Positions 16,008 to 23,967 of a stretch of 64,000 nucleotides of DNA are shown piece by piece. This DNA comes from JBGSYJ01 sp041748075. Its GTDB lineage: Bacteria; Acidobacteriota; Thermoanaerobaculia; Gp7-AA8. The stretch spans positions 1 to 64,000 of the forward strand of contig JBGTDX010000123.1 of assembly GCA_041748075.1 (NCBI GenBank). Direction: 5' to 3'. Every line of letters begins with the position of its first letter. The first letter of the stretch is position 1. Made by a program: the position numbers and the translations under genes. Under the pieces are notes generated by a model. That model saw only the letters and a program-made list of their open reading frames with translations. It was not told where the DNA came from and did no database searches.

Positions 16008-17441
16008 ATGATCTCGAGAAGAAATGTTCTGTTTTCATCGATTGCCGGCGTTGTTGGGGGGACCCTCTTCGGCCGTGGCAACGCACAGGCTGCAACGCAG
16101 CAGCAGTCCGGGAGTCCGTCCGCGAGACTGCCGCGCCCACGGGCGGGTGGAGGGCGCGCACCCGTCATGGTCCCGAACGGCGCGAAGCTTCCCTGGAAGA
16201 TGGAAAACGGCGTGAAGGTGTTTCATCTCATCGCCGAGCCGGTCAAGCGCGAGTTCGCGCCGGGGCTCATCGTGAACTGCTTCGGCTATAACGGGGTTAC
16301 TCCCGGACCGATGATCGAGGCGGTCGAAGGCGACCGCGTCCGCATCTACGTCACCAACCGCCTGCCCGAAGGGACCTCTGTTCACTGGCATGGGATGCAT
16401 CTGCCGAGCGGCATGGACGGAGTGGCCGGGCTGAGCCAGCCGAAGATCAAACCGGGTGAGACGTATGCGTATGAATTCACGCTGCGGCAGACCGGCACTC
16501 TGATGTACCACCCGCACTTTGACGAGATGGTCCAGATCGCGATGGGCATGCAGGGTTTTTTCATCATTCATCCGAAAGATCCGGAAGAGCTTCGCGTCGA
16601 CCGCGACTTCGCCATCTTTCTCCACGAGTGGTTCATCAAGCCGGGAACGGCGACGCCCGATCCGACCGTGATGCTCGACTTCAATGTGTTCACGTTCAAC
16701 AGCAAGGTGTTTCCCGCCACCGACCATCTACCCGTGAGACTCGGCGATCGCGTGAGGATTCGCCTCGGGAATCTCAGCATGAACTCTCACCCGATCCACA
16801 TTCACGGACACAAGTTCTGGGTTGCCGGCACCGATGCCGGTCCGATCCCTCAGTCCGGATGGTGGCCCGAGAACTCCGTGAACGTGCCTGTCGGAACGAC
16901 GCGCGATATCGAGTGGCTCGCTGACAACCCGGGAGACTGGGCGTTTCACTGTCACAAATCCCACCACCTCATGAACCAGATGGGACACGATCTCCCGAAC
17001 CTTCTCGGAGTCGACACCGGACCTGTCGACGCTAAGATCAACGAACTGGTTCCCGGCACGATGCTCATGGGCCAGACCGGCATGGGCGACATGGCAGAGC
17101 ACCAGATGGAGTTCCCGAGAAACTCCATTCCGATGCGCGGCGGACTCGGACCGTACGGGCCAATCGACATGGGTGGGATGTTTACAGTCATCAAAGTGAG
17201 GGAAGGGCTCACCGGGTATGAAGATCCTGGCTGGTACAAGCCGCCTGCCGGAACGACGGCGTGGGCGGTGCCGTCCATGGCGGTCGCGCCTGCTGTTATC
17301 CCTCCATCGGAGGATCCGCACGCGGCGCACAAGCGATCAGAACCGGCGGTTTACACCTGCCCGATGCATCCCGAGATCCGCAGCGACGTACCTGGTACCT
17401 GTCCGAAGTGCGGAATCCGGCTGACCAGGGTGGAAGAATGA
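16008..17441 (+). CDS. Multicopper oxidase with C-terminal CPMHPE metal-binding domain
   Basis: Periplasmic multicopper oxidase, likely oxidising Cu(I) to less toxic Cu(II). Residues 1-28 form a twin-arginine-type signal (MISRRNVLFSSIAGVVGGTL). Copper ligands are visible in order: HWHGMH, YHPHF, HPIHIHGHKF and HCHKSHHLMNQM, covering type 1, 2 and 3 sites. After the cupredoxin core a linker leads to CPMHPEIRSDVPGTCPKCG at the extreme C-terminus. The terminal Met of the module is replaced by Ile (CGIRL). It starts 4 bp after the TolC-like stop. The 477-aa length is compact for the family. Confidence 0.93.
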   Translation: MISRRNVLFSSIAGVVGGTLFGRGNAQAATQQQSGSPSARLPRPRAGGGRAPVMVPNGAKLPWKMENGVKVFHLIAEPVKREFAPGLIVNCFGYNGVTPGPMIEAVEGDRVRIYVTNRLPEGTSVHWHGMHLPSGMDGVAGLSQPKIKPGETYAYEFTLRQTGTLMYHPHFDEMVQIAMGMQGFFIIHPKDPEELRVDRDFAIFLHEWFIKPGTATPDPTVMLDFNVFTFNSKVFPATDHLPVRLGDRVRIRLGNLSMNSHPIHIHGHKFWVAGTDAGPIPQSGWWPENSVNVPVGTTRDIEWLADNPGDWAFHCHKSHHLMNQMGHDLPNLLGVDTGPVDAKINELVPGTMLMGQTGMGDMAEHQMEFPRNSIPMRGGLGPYGPIDMGGMFTVIKVREGLTGYEDPGWYKPPAGTTAWAVPSMAVAPAVIPPSEDPHAAHKRSEPAVYTCPMHPEIRSDVPGTCPKCGIRLTRVEE

Positions 17442-17465
17442 GCCGCGTTCGGGAGTTCGTGAACC

Positions 17466-17506
17466 CCGCTCCCCCCCGCAGCGGGGAGAGGGGCAGGGGA
17501 GAGGCG
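17466..17506. repeat. REP-like GC palindrome, copy 2
   Basis: GCTCCCCCCCGCAGCGGGGAG followed by AGGGGCAGGGGAGAGGCG lies between the oxidase and cytochrome genes. It is followed by GTTGCAACCGGAGCAAATC. A near-identical flank (GTTGAAACCGGAGCGAATC) follows copy 6, so the repeat unit extends about 20 bp beyond the hairpin. Confidence 0.75.
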
Positions 17507-17550
17507 TGTTGCAACCGGAGCAAATCAGACTTCGAGGACGGGAGGTCGCG

Positions 17551-18174
17551 ATGAAACGTGGCTCGATCATCGGTCTGATCGTTCTTTCACTGCTCCTCCT
17601 CATCGGCGGCGCCGTGTTGGTACGCTCACTCCGACACGGTTTCAGCGCCCTCGACGAGCCGACCATGATGGAGGAAATGATGGCGCGCAGAATGCGAAGC
17701 TGGTCCGTGCCGGCAGACCTGAAAAATGCGAAGAATCCCGTGCCGGTCACACCAGAGGTGCTCGCTGAGGCGCGTGCGCATTGGGCGGATCACTGCGCGG
17801 TCTGCCATGCGAACGACGGAAAAGGAGAGACCGCAATCGGGCAGAAGCTGTATCCGAAGGCACCCGACATGACTCTCGCCGCTACCCAGGAGCTCACCGA
17901 CGGCGAGCTCTTCGCGATCATCGAGAACGGCATCCGCATGACCGGTATGCCGGGCTGGGGAAATGGGACGGCGGAATCAGCCTACGGCAGCTGGACGTTA
18001 GTCCACTTTACACGACATCTTCCGAAGCTGACGCCAGCTGAGTTGGAAGAAATGAGGCTCCTGAACCCGATGACTGCGGCGCAGCATCAGCGCTTGCAGG
18101 AAGAAAGGGAATTCCTCGAGGGAGGGGACCCGTCACCGGAACAGGAACACTCACCGAGTGGGCACGCACATTGA
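17551..18174 (+). CDS. Membrane-anchored cytochrome c
   Basis: A 207-aa protein starting at 17551 after GGGAGGTC. One N-terminal anchor (IIGLIVLSLLLLIGGAVLV) is followed by a single mono-haem cytochrome c domain. The haem-binding motif is CAVCH (residue approx 88) and the distal axial ligand is a Met in GIRMTGMPGW. The C-terminal tail is charged and ends in His (SPSGHAH). Its place after the multicopper oxidase suggests it accepts or delivers electrons in periplasmic copper oxidation. That role is inferred from context only. Confidence 0.9.
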   Translation: MKRGSIIGLIVLSLLLLIGGAVLVRSLRHGFSALDEPTMMEEMMARRMRSWSVPADLKNAKNPVPVTPEVLAEARAHWADHCAVCHANDGKGETAIGQKLYPKAPDMTLAATQELTDGELFAIIENGIRMTGMPGWGNGTAESAYGSWTLVHFTRHLPKLTPAELEEMRLLNPMTAAQHQRLQEEREFLEGGDPSPEQEHSPSGHAH

Positions 18175-18214
18175 CGCTCGAGTTAAACATCGACAACATC
18201 ACGACGAGGAAGAT

Positions 18215-18517
18215 ATGAAAAATCTCATCAGCATGGCAGCACTTTTCACCCTCTTCACCGCCACTCTGCTCGCGCATGCGGGAGAAGTTCACACCTATCT
18301 CGGTACTGTGAAGTCGCTGGCGGGGAATGAGATGGTCATCACCGACAGGGACGGCAAGGAGCATTCAGTGACTCTCACTGACGGAACGAAGTACTGGAGA
18401 GGCTCGGCCCCTGCGTCCAGAAACGATCTCGCGACGGGTCTCAGGGTCTCGGTCGAGATTGACGTCGACGGAAAAAGCGCCACGACGGTCAAACTCGGCG
18501 CAAAGCCGAAGCCCTAA
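18215..18517 (+). CDS. Small secreted protein (DUF5666-like OB/beta fold)
   Basis: A 100-aa protein from the ATG at 18215 with GAGGAAG just ahead. Residues 1-22 (MKNLISMAALFTLFTATLLA) form a signal peptide. The mature part (VHTYLGTVKSLAGNEMVITD, then DGTKYWRGSAPAS and VEIDVDGKSATTVKLG) resembles DUF5666-type small beta-barrel proteins. It belongs to the copper cluster by strand and spacing. No metal ligand pattern is obvious. Confidence 0.65.
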   Translation: MKNLISMAALFTLFTATLLAHAGEVHTYLGTVKSLAGNEMVITDRDGKEHSVTLTDGTKYWRGSAPASRNDLATGLRVSVEIDVDGKSATTVKLGAKPKP

Positions 18518-18622
18518 GGGACGGGGACAAATGAGCCGATCATCCGCAATTCTGATGGTGGAAGACTCGACCGAGTTCGCGGTGCGGCTGGACCAGTGGT
18601 ATACGGGAGTTGTGGGGATTGC

Positions 18623-19852
18623 ATGAGAGGACTTCTTGGGTTGACCGGCCTTCTGGCCCTGCTTTCGTTCCGTTTTGTCGCATGTACGGAAGCGGACGCG
18701 TCGCCGGTCCGCGAGCTTTCTTCGCCAGCGGGCAGGAGCTCTTCGGCGCCATCGCTATTCGCAACCCGTGGCGGCGACCTCCTGATGAGCTGGCTCGAAC
18801 CAGTGGAAGGATCGTCGGCGACGGCGATCAAAATCGCGCGCTTCAGGAAAGGTGAGTGGGCGAGCCCCATCACTGTTCTTCGGCGGGATGACCTGTTTGT
18901 CAACTGGGCGGACTTTCCTTCGGTCGTGGAGGCGGCCGACGGCTCGCTGGTGGTGCACTGGCTGCAGAAAAACGGAGCCGGCACCTACGCCTACGACGTG
19001 CGCGTTGCCCGTTCGCGGGACGGAGGCCGCACATGGGGCAGCGGGATCAAGTTGAACGACGATGACACGCAGACCGAGCACGGATTTGCTTCGCTCCAGC
19101 CGCACGCATCGGGAGCGACCGTTTCCGCGGTGTGGCTCGATGGAAGGGAAATGGCGGGGCATGGGGATCATGGTGGAGGTGACATGAGCCTCCGCTACGC
19201 CACGACAGATCCGGGACGGGGAATTCAGTCCCGGGCCATTCTCGACGAGCGCACTTGCGAATGCTGCACGACGGACATGGCGATGACCTCCGAAGGGCTG
19301 ATCGTCGCGTACCGCGATCGATCTCCTGATGAAGTGAGAGACATTGCGATCGTGCGAAAGACTGCGAAGGGATGGACCGAGCCTCGAATCGTGCATCCGG
19401 ACGGCTGGAAAATCGAAGGCTGTCCGGTGAACGGGCCTCAGCTCGTTGCAGACGGACGGAGAGTTGCGCTGGCGTGGTTTACCGCACCGGATGACAAGGG
19501 CAGGTTGAATGTTGCGTTTTCGGGCGATTCCGGGAAGACGTTTTCTGCGCCGGTCCGAATCGACGAAGGAGCGGCGGTCGGACGGGTGGATCTCGTGCTG
19601 CTGGATGACGGCAGCGCCCTGGTGTCGTGGATCGAGGGGATCGGCAACGACGCAGGCGTGGTCGCGCGGCGGATTTCGGCGGACGGACGCACTAGTGCCG
19701 TGCAGACCGTGGCTCCTTCCAGTACGGCTCGTGGCGCAGGATTCCCCCGCATCGCTCGAACAGGAGATCAGGTCTTCGTTGCCTGGACCGACGTTGCTGC
19801 CGAGAAGAGAGTGCGCATTGCTGGAATCGACATCCCGTCGCTTTCGAAGTGA
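18623..19852 (+). CDS. BNR/Asp-box beta-propeller with CxCC motif (annotated as sialidase in homologues)
   Basis: A 409-aa exported protein with signal MRGLLGLTGLLALLSFRFVA and two Asp-box motifs (SRDGGRTW and SGDSGKTF) of the sialidase-like six-bladed propeller. The middle holds RTCECCTTDMAM, a CxCC cluster, plus a GHGDHGGGDM His/Met-rich loop. Neither belongs to true sialidases, and the Arg triad and Tyr/Glu pair cannot be identified. Together with its place at the end of a copper cluster this points to a periplasmic metal-binding propeller. The ATG at 18623 begins the signal peptide directly. Confidence 0.75.
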   Translation: MRGLLGLTGLLALLSFRFVACTEADASPVRELSSPAGRSSSAPSLFATRGGDLLMSWLEPVEGSSATAIKIARFRKGEWASPITVLRRDDLFVNWADFPSVVEAADGSLVVHWLQKNGAGTYAYDVRVARSRDGGRTWGSGIKLNDDDTQTEHGFASLQPHASGATVSAVWLDGREMAGHGDHGGGDMSLRYATTDPGRGIQSRAILDERTCECCTTDMAMTSEGLIVAYRDRSPDEVRDIAIVRKTAKGWTEPRIVHPDGWKIEGCPVNGPQLVADGRRVALAWFTAPDDKGRLNVAFSGDSGKTFSAPVRIDEGAAVGRVDLVLLDDGSALVSWIEGIGNDAGVVARRISADGRTSAVQTVAPSSTARGAGFPRIARTGDQVFVAWTDVAAEKRVRIAGIDIPSLSK

Positions 19853-19890
19853 GGCCAGCCCGTTCTCGAGGTCGAACTCAGGAGTGATCG

Positions 19891-20823
19891 TTGACCAAAC
19901 GTCGTGCCTCAGGAAAGGCCGCTCGTCTTCTCATAGGACTCGGAGTCGCCGCGGTCGGGATCGAACTGCTCGCGCGATGGAATGCGAGGCGGGAGCAGAA
20001 AAAACGAGAGCATCTCGGAGACCTGCTCTACAGGGAAGTTCACGGGAGCGGGCCGGCGGTACTCTTTGTTCCCGGTTTCCAGGGCAGCAGCCGCTACTGG
20101 GGTAAAGCATTCGACGAACTGCAGACGGTTCGCCGGTTGATCTTTGTCGACATCGTTGGGTTTGGACGCTCGCCATGGCCCCACATCGATTACTCCGTCG
20201 AGGATCACATCGGCTATCTGCGACGAACGCTGGAGGCCGAAGGGGTGCGCTCGAAGCTCACCATCGTCGCTCACTCGTTCGGGACAATTCTGGCGACGTT
20301 GTATGCCGCGAGATACCCCGCGGAGGTTGATCGGCTCGTCCTCATGGGCGTGCCGCTCTTTGACGACGAAGAAGAGGCTCGATCCCGCTTGTGGGAAATG
20401 TCCCCGATAGCTGCCCTCTTCTCGCTCAATCCTGTCCTGTCTCATGTCAGCTGCACTCTCATGTGCGCTCTCAGGCCGCTGCTGCGAGGGATCGCACCAC
20501 TCCTGCGACCTGACCTGGACGCTGCCGTCGCGAGTGATGGCGTACTGCACATGTGGAGCTCGATCGATCGAACCTTGAGAAACGTACTGCTCGGAGTATC
20601 GATTGAAACGACACTGATGGATGCCGGCCGAAAAACAACGATCATTCACGGACGGAATGACACTGTCACACCGCTCGATCGTATCAAGGCGCTCGCTGCA
20701 GAATCCGGAGCCGAGTTGGTCGTGACGGACGACGAACATCACACCTACGTGAGTAGCAGCAGCGACGTGATCGTGCATGCCATTACGGGAGGAGGCGGAG
20801 CGTCGGCGCCCGTGTCATCCTGA
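19891..20823 (+). CDS. Membrane-anchored alpha/beta hydrolase
   Basis: A 310-aa protein from a TTG at 19891. An N-terminal hydrophobic segment (ARLLIGLGVAAVGIELLA) is followed by an alpha/beta hydrolase fold: VPGFQGSSRYW oxyanion loop, AHSFG nucleophile elbow, Asp in GRNDTV and His in DDEHHTY. The substrate is unknown. The last codons (GAPVSS-like end) and the stop are part of a copy of the GTCATCCTGAGCGAAG repeat, so the native C-terminus was probably replaced by repeat insertion. It follows the copper cluster by 38 bp but has no evident link to copper. Confidence 0.82.
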   Translation: MTKRRASGKAARLLIGLGVAAVGIELLARWNARREQKKREHLGDLLYREVHGSGPAVLFVPGFQGSSRYWGKAFDELQTVRRLIFVDIVGFGRSPWPHIDYSVEDHIGYLRRTLEAEGVRSKLTIVAHSFGTILATLYAARYPAEVDRLVLMGVPLFDDEEEARSRLWEMSPIAALFSLNPVLSHVSCTLMCALRPLLRGIAPLLRPDLDAAVASDGVLHMWSSIDRTLRNVLLGVSIETTLMDAGRKTTIIHGRNDTVTPLDRIKALAAESGAELVVTDDEHHTYVSSSSDVIVHAITGGGGASAPVSS

Positions 20824-20896
20824 GCGAAGCGAAGGATCATATTGCGACGCTTGATCCCTGGAAGAAGATCCTTCGCTGCACTCAGGATGACGTGGC
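20813..20896. repeat. MITE-like palindromic repeat, partial copy 4
   Basis: GTCATCCTGAGCGAAGCGAA and a diverged complement (GATCCTTCGCTGCACTCAGG) form the central palindrome of the family whose longer copies lie at 21813, 32376 and 59464. The outer segments are missing. It lies between the 3' ends of the hydrolase gene and recO and supplies the hydrolase stop codon. Confidence 0.75.
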
Positions 20897-20948
20897 TGCG
20901 CCAGGATGACAAGCCATCCAAAGTCCCCCCGTTCGGGAGAGAATCTGT

Positions 20949-21695
20949 TCACCCTCGCGCGAGGACGCTCTCGAGCAGGTCGTGCGATTTGAGCTCATGC
21001 CCAAGAAAGTTGCGGCGGGTCGTGCGGGCGATCGAACGGATCTCGAAGATCGCTTCGTCAGAGTGCGTTCCGGTCGCGAAGTCCATTGCAGGCAGGCGGA
21101 GAAGCTGCTCGAGCACGTCGACAACGTCATTCGGCAGGACCCCCGAGCGGGTCGCGCAGTCAGGGCAGACGAATCCGTTGTTCTTTTCATCGTAGCGGAG
21201 TGGTCGTGCAAGAAGGTTGTGGCATCGCGCACACTCGCGCATCGACGGAAAGATCCCGGTGAGCTTGAGGATCCAGATCTCGACATACGCTACGACGGCT
21301 CCAGCGTTCCGCGTAGCGAGCAGAGCTTCGGAGCTCCGGTCCAGCAGCCGGTAGGTGAGCTCCGACGGGTCGTCCGATTGCGAAAAGGTGTCGATCGTCT
21401 CCGCTATGTACGTCGCGGCGAGACTGGTGCGCAAGTCCTGATGGACATCGAACAGCGAGCGGATCAGATCGACGGATTCGATACGGACGATCTCGTCCTG
21501 TTCTTTTTCCAGATACCCGATCGAGATCTTAGCCAGGAGTTCCAGCGACGCTCCGAAGCGAACCCTGTTGCTGCGCACCCCGTAGACCCATCCCTTCCGC
21601 TTGCCATGGTCGGGCGTGATGAATACGACCAGTTTGTCCCGTTCGCGTGCCTGAAACGTCTGCAGCACGATCGCCTCGGTTCGTTCGCGCTTCAC
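20949..21695 (-). CDS. recO: DNA repair protein RecO
   Basis: RecO loads RecA with RecF/RecR during recombinational repair. 248 aa from the GTG at 21695 (VKRERTEAIVLQTFQARERD). An N-terminal OB fold is followed by a helical domain and a C-terminal zinc-binding pair, CARCH near residue 155 and CPDC near 175. The open frame extends upstream to 22028, but that part translates only repeat DNA (FTLHPSP and SEAKDL phrases). A -10-like CATACT ends 6 nt before the GTG and no Shine-Dalgarno is visible, so the mRNA may be leaderless. Confidence 0.92.
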   Translation of the reverse strand: MKRERTEAIVLQTFQARERDKLVVFITPDHGKRKGWVYGVRSNRVRFGASLELLAKISIGYLEKEQDEIVRIESVDLIRSLFDVHQDLRTSLAATYIAETIDTFSQSDDPSELTYRLLDRSSEALLATRNAGAVVAYVEIWILKLTGIFPSMRECARCHNLLARPLRYDEKNNGFVCPDCATRSGVLPNDVVDVLEQLLRLPAMDFATGTHSDEAIFEIRSIARTTRRNFLGHELKSHDLLESVLARG

Positions 21696-21701
21696 GCCGC
21701 A

Positions 21702-21730
21702 AGTATGAAGGGTGAAGGGTGAAGGGTGAA
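21702..21730 (-). promoter_or_regulatory. Candidate leaderless promoter of recO
   Basis: On the minus strand CATACT (21707-21702) lies 6 nt before the GTG at 21695. A TTCACC hexamer from the heptad array (21730-21725) lies 17 nt upstream of it. The array unit thus supplies the -35-like element. Confidence 0.3.
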
Positions 21731-21797
21731 GGGTGAAGGGTGAAGGGTGAAGGGTGAAGAGTGAAGGGTGAAGGGTGAAGGGTGAAGGGTGAAGGGT
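21707..21797 (+). repeat. Heptad tandem array (GAAGGGT)13, left arm
   Basis: Thirteen consecutive 7-nt units, all GAAGGGT except one GAAGAGT (21756-21762). The complementary array of thirteen units lies at 22013-22103. Confidence 0.95.
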
Positions 21798-21812
21798 GAA
21801 CCCTCGCTCGAC

Positions 21813-21985
21813 GCTTCTAATGAACATCTCCGAACCGGGAGGGATGTAGAAATACGTCATCCTGAGCGAAGCGAAGGATCTCCTGAGGAGGATCGAGCAC
21901 CGCAAGACGAGATCCTTCGCTTCGCTCAGGATGACGTGGCCTCGCTCAGCATGACACGGTGGTTCATCACCCTTCACCGGCGCGC
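21813..21985. repeat. MITE-like palindromic repeat, copy 1, between the mirrored heptad arms
   Basis: Starts GCTTCTAATGAACA and ends GGTTCATCACCCTTCACCGG, with the central GTCATCCTGAGCGAAGCGAA palindrome and its complement. Copies at 32376 and 59464 share the left boundary GCTTCTAATGAAC. The ends carry short inverted repeats (ATGAACC/GGTTCAT in the best copy). There is no transposase, so it would be a non-autonomous element. Confidence 0.85.
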
Positions 21986-22012
21986 CCGCGCCGTTTGATT
22001 GCTCGGGATGAC

Positions 22013-22103
22013 ACCCTTCACTCGTCACCCTTCACCCTTCACCCTTCACTCTTCACCCTTCACTCTTCACTCTTCACTCTTCACTCTTCACCCTTCACCC
22101 TTT
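22013..22103 (+). repeat. Heptad tandem array (ACCCTTC/ACTCTTC)13, right arm
   Basis: Thirteen 7-nt units complementary to the left arm, with ACTCTTC, ACTCGTC and a final ACCCTTT as variants. The two arms could pair across the 215-bp centre. Confidence 0.95.
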
Positions 22104-22121
22104 CCAACTCTGCCTCATAAT
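22094..22121 (+). promoter_or_regulatory. Candidate leaderless promoter of the YheT-like gene
   Basis: CATAAT (22116-22121, 5 of 6 to consensus) lies 6 nt before the ATG at 22128. TTCACC from the last heptads (22094-22099) lies 16 nt upstream. No Shine-Dalgarno is present. The geometry mirrors the recO side. Confidence 0.35.
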
Positions 22122-22127
22122 AAGTCG

Positions 22128-23141
22128 ATGTCCGAAGACCTGAGTTCATTAGAGCCGGCCTTCGTGCCGGCCTGGTGGCTGCGCGGGGCGCACATGCAGA
22201 CCCTCTGGGGCCGGCTGACCAGGAGCCGGCGCGTGGTTCCGTTCCGCAGGGAGATCCTGCCCACTCCTGACGGCGATGAGCTGATTCTCGACCATCTCGA
22301 GGGACCTCCATCGGGCACTCATTTCATCCTCGTTCACGGACTGGAGGGAAGCTCGTACTCCGTCTACATGCAGGGGCTGCTCACTCGCATCGCGGCTCAC
22401 GGTTACACCGCAACGGTGATGAACTTCCGCTACTGCGCGCGAGATCCGGAAAACGTCGTCCGTCCGATTCCCAACCTTCGTCCGCGGATGTACCACTCCG
22501 GTGAAACGACTGATCTCGATCTCGTCGTGCGAACGATGAGAGAACGCCTGGGTGATTCGAAGCTCGTTGGAGTGGGGATCTCGCTTGGCGGCAACGTCCT
22601 TCTCAAGTGGCTCGGTGAGCAGGGAAGCGAAAGCCCGATCGAGGCTGCCGCGACCATCTCCTCTCCGTTCGATCTGGCCGCTGGGGCTCGATTTCTCGAA
22701 ACGAGGATCGGACGTCTCTACACGGAGACCTTCCTGCGCAGCCTGCGGAAAAAGGCGCTCGATGTCGCGAGCCGCTTCGAGGAGGCCGCTGCGCTGATTG
22801 ATGTGGAGGCCACGAGGAGATCGCGAACGATCTGGGAGTTCGATGACGCTGCGACCGCCCCGCTTCATGGTTTCGACGGTGCAGCGGATTATTACGCGCG
22901 ATCGAGCTCGAAGGAGTACGTCGGGCGGGTCGCGGTTCCAACCCTCTGCATCAGCGCAGAGGACGATCCGCTCGTACCGGGCTTCACGATTCCGCCCGCA
23001 CGCGCTGCCGCATCGCAGCACGTTCGTTTTGTTGCCACGAAAATGGGCGGGCATGTCGGATTCGTCTCAGCGCTCGGCTCGCTGCGCTGCCGGTACTGGG
23101 CTGAAGAGCTCGCCGTAGACTGGGTGTCGGGTAGCCTGTAA
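22128..23141 (+). CDS. YheT-family alpha/beta hydrolase
   Basis: A 337-aa hydrolase of the YheT/ABHD1-3 family, whose members act on lipid or short ester substrates; the physiological substrate is unclear. Family marks are FVPAWWLRGAHMQTLWGRL near the N-terminus, DLDHLEGP-like spacing, LVHGLEGSS, the nucleophile elbow GISLGGN, and GGHVGF with the catalytic His. The ATG at 22128 is chosen because the upstream open frame (to 21999) only translates heptad repeats. There is no leader or ribosome-binding site. Confidence 0.88.
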   Translation: MSEDLSSLEPAFVPAWWLRGAHMQTLWGRLTRSRRVVPFRREILPTPDGDELILDHLEGPPSGTHFILVHGLEGSSYSVYMQGLLTRIAAHGYTATVMNFRYCARDPENVVRPIPNLRPRMYHSGETTDLDLVVRTMRERLGDSKLVGVGISLGGNVLLKWLGEQGSESPIEAAATISSPFDLAAGARFLETRIGRLYTETFLRSLRKKALDVASRFEEAAALIDVEATRRSRTIWEFDDAATAPLHGFDGAADYYARSSSKEYVGRVAVPTLCISAEDDPLVPGFTIPPARAAASQHVRFVATKMGGHVGFVSALGSLRCRYWAEELAVDWVSGSL

Positions 23142-23147
23142 CCGGAA

Positions 23148-23831
23148 TCACAAGGCCCGCTCGAAGCGGGACAGACCTGGCGCACCGGTGATCTTCTCGA
23201 AGTCGGGATGGCGCCTTTCTTCGGCGATACTGAATCCGAGTTTCTGGTAGCCGCGGGTCGCCGACTCATTCCCCATGAACGTGGTGATTTGGGCCCGTTT
23301 GTAATTGCGCGCTCGACCTTCGTCGAGGATCCTCTCGAGCAGTGTGGTGATGAATCCCTGCCTGCGCAGGCGGGGGATCGTCGCGACCCACTCGATTGTC
23401 CAGAGCCCGGGCCGTTGTTCAGGAAGCGCGGTCTGATACGGCTCGAGCCGCTTGTATACCTCCAGAAGCTCGTCATCGGGCCAGCCGAACTCCTCCCATC
23501 CGGCCGCGATCAGTTGTCCGGGAGACAGCATTCCAGGCGTGCCGGGGTCATAAGCGGAAAGGGCGGCCGCGGGCCCTTCATCGGTCTCGCCGATGAGAAA
23601 GTTCGAGTAGTGGCAGAACGATGCGGAGTCGATCAGTATGAGAAGCTCCAGAAAGTCGAGCAGATCCTCCTCAGCCACGACGAGATCCCAGAAGCCCCGA
23701 GGCAGCTGAGAGCGGCTCGCCAGGAGCATCACCTCGGCAAGGAAGGCGGAATCGTTCGCATCGGCTTGCCGGATCCGAAGCTGCGCGTGCGCCAATCCGG
23801 CTCGACCTTCGGGCTCACCGCGAAAGGGCAT
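23148..23831 (-). CDS. GNAT-family N-acetyltransferase
   Basis: A 227-aa acetyltransferase. It starts at the ATG at 23831 with AGAAGG ahead. The opening LRIRQADANDSAFLAEVMLLAS is typical of GNATs, WTIEWVATIPRLRRQGFITTLLERIL contains the acetyl-CoA loop (RRQGF), and the C-terminal NESATRGYQKLGFSI is the Y-x-x-x-GF block. A 50-residue insert between beta1 and beta4 contains an acidic GWEEFGWPDDELLEVYKRL helix. The target is unknown. It converges with the YheT-like gene; the stops are 6 bp apart. Confidence 0.85.
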   Translation of the reverse strand: MPFRGEPEGRAGLAHAQLRIRQADANDSAFLAEVMLLASRSQLPRGFWDLVVAEEDLLDFLELLILIDSASFCHYSNFLIGETDEGPAAALSAYDPGTPGMLSPGQLIAAGWEEFGWPDDELLEVYKRLEPYQTALPEQRPGLWTIEWVATIPRLRRQGFITTLLERILDEGRARNYKRAQITTFMGNESATRGYQKLGFSIAEERRHPDFEKITGAPGLSRFERAL

Positions 23832-23897
23832 AGGCCTTCTCCACTGATGATGGAACCGAAAGCTACTGGGCGGCTTTCACCGCGACGAGCCTTGTAT

Positions 23898-23925
23898 TAT
23901 TTACAGAGACCTCATGCGGAGTCAA
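23898..23925 (-). promoter_or_regulatory. Candidate sigma70 promoter for the GNAT gene
   Basis: Minus strand TTGACT (23925-23920), 16-nt spacer, TAAATA (23903-23898), about 65 bp before the start codon at 23831. The region is AT-rich against a GC-rich background. Confidence 0.4.
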
Positions 23926-23967
23926 GGCAGACGGGTCGAATCTGAGTGCGAACGACGTCGATACGCG

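Noticed and set aside
18623..19852. True sialidase function
   Set aside because: Asp boxes are structural only; catalytic residues are not recognisable and the CxCC cluster and copper context point elsewhere.
21696..22028. N-terminal extension of recO with FTLHPSP and SEAKDL phrases
   Set aside because: It translates the heptad array and the MITE-like repeat; RecO homology starts at VKRERTEAIVL.
21999..22127. N-terminal extension of the YheT-like protein
   Set aside because: Only heptad-repeat translation (FTLHSSP); family homology starts after 22128.
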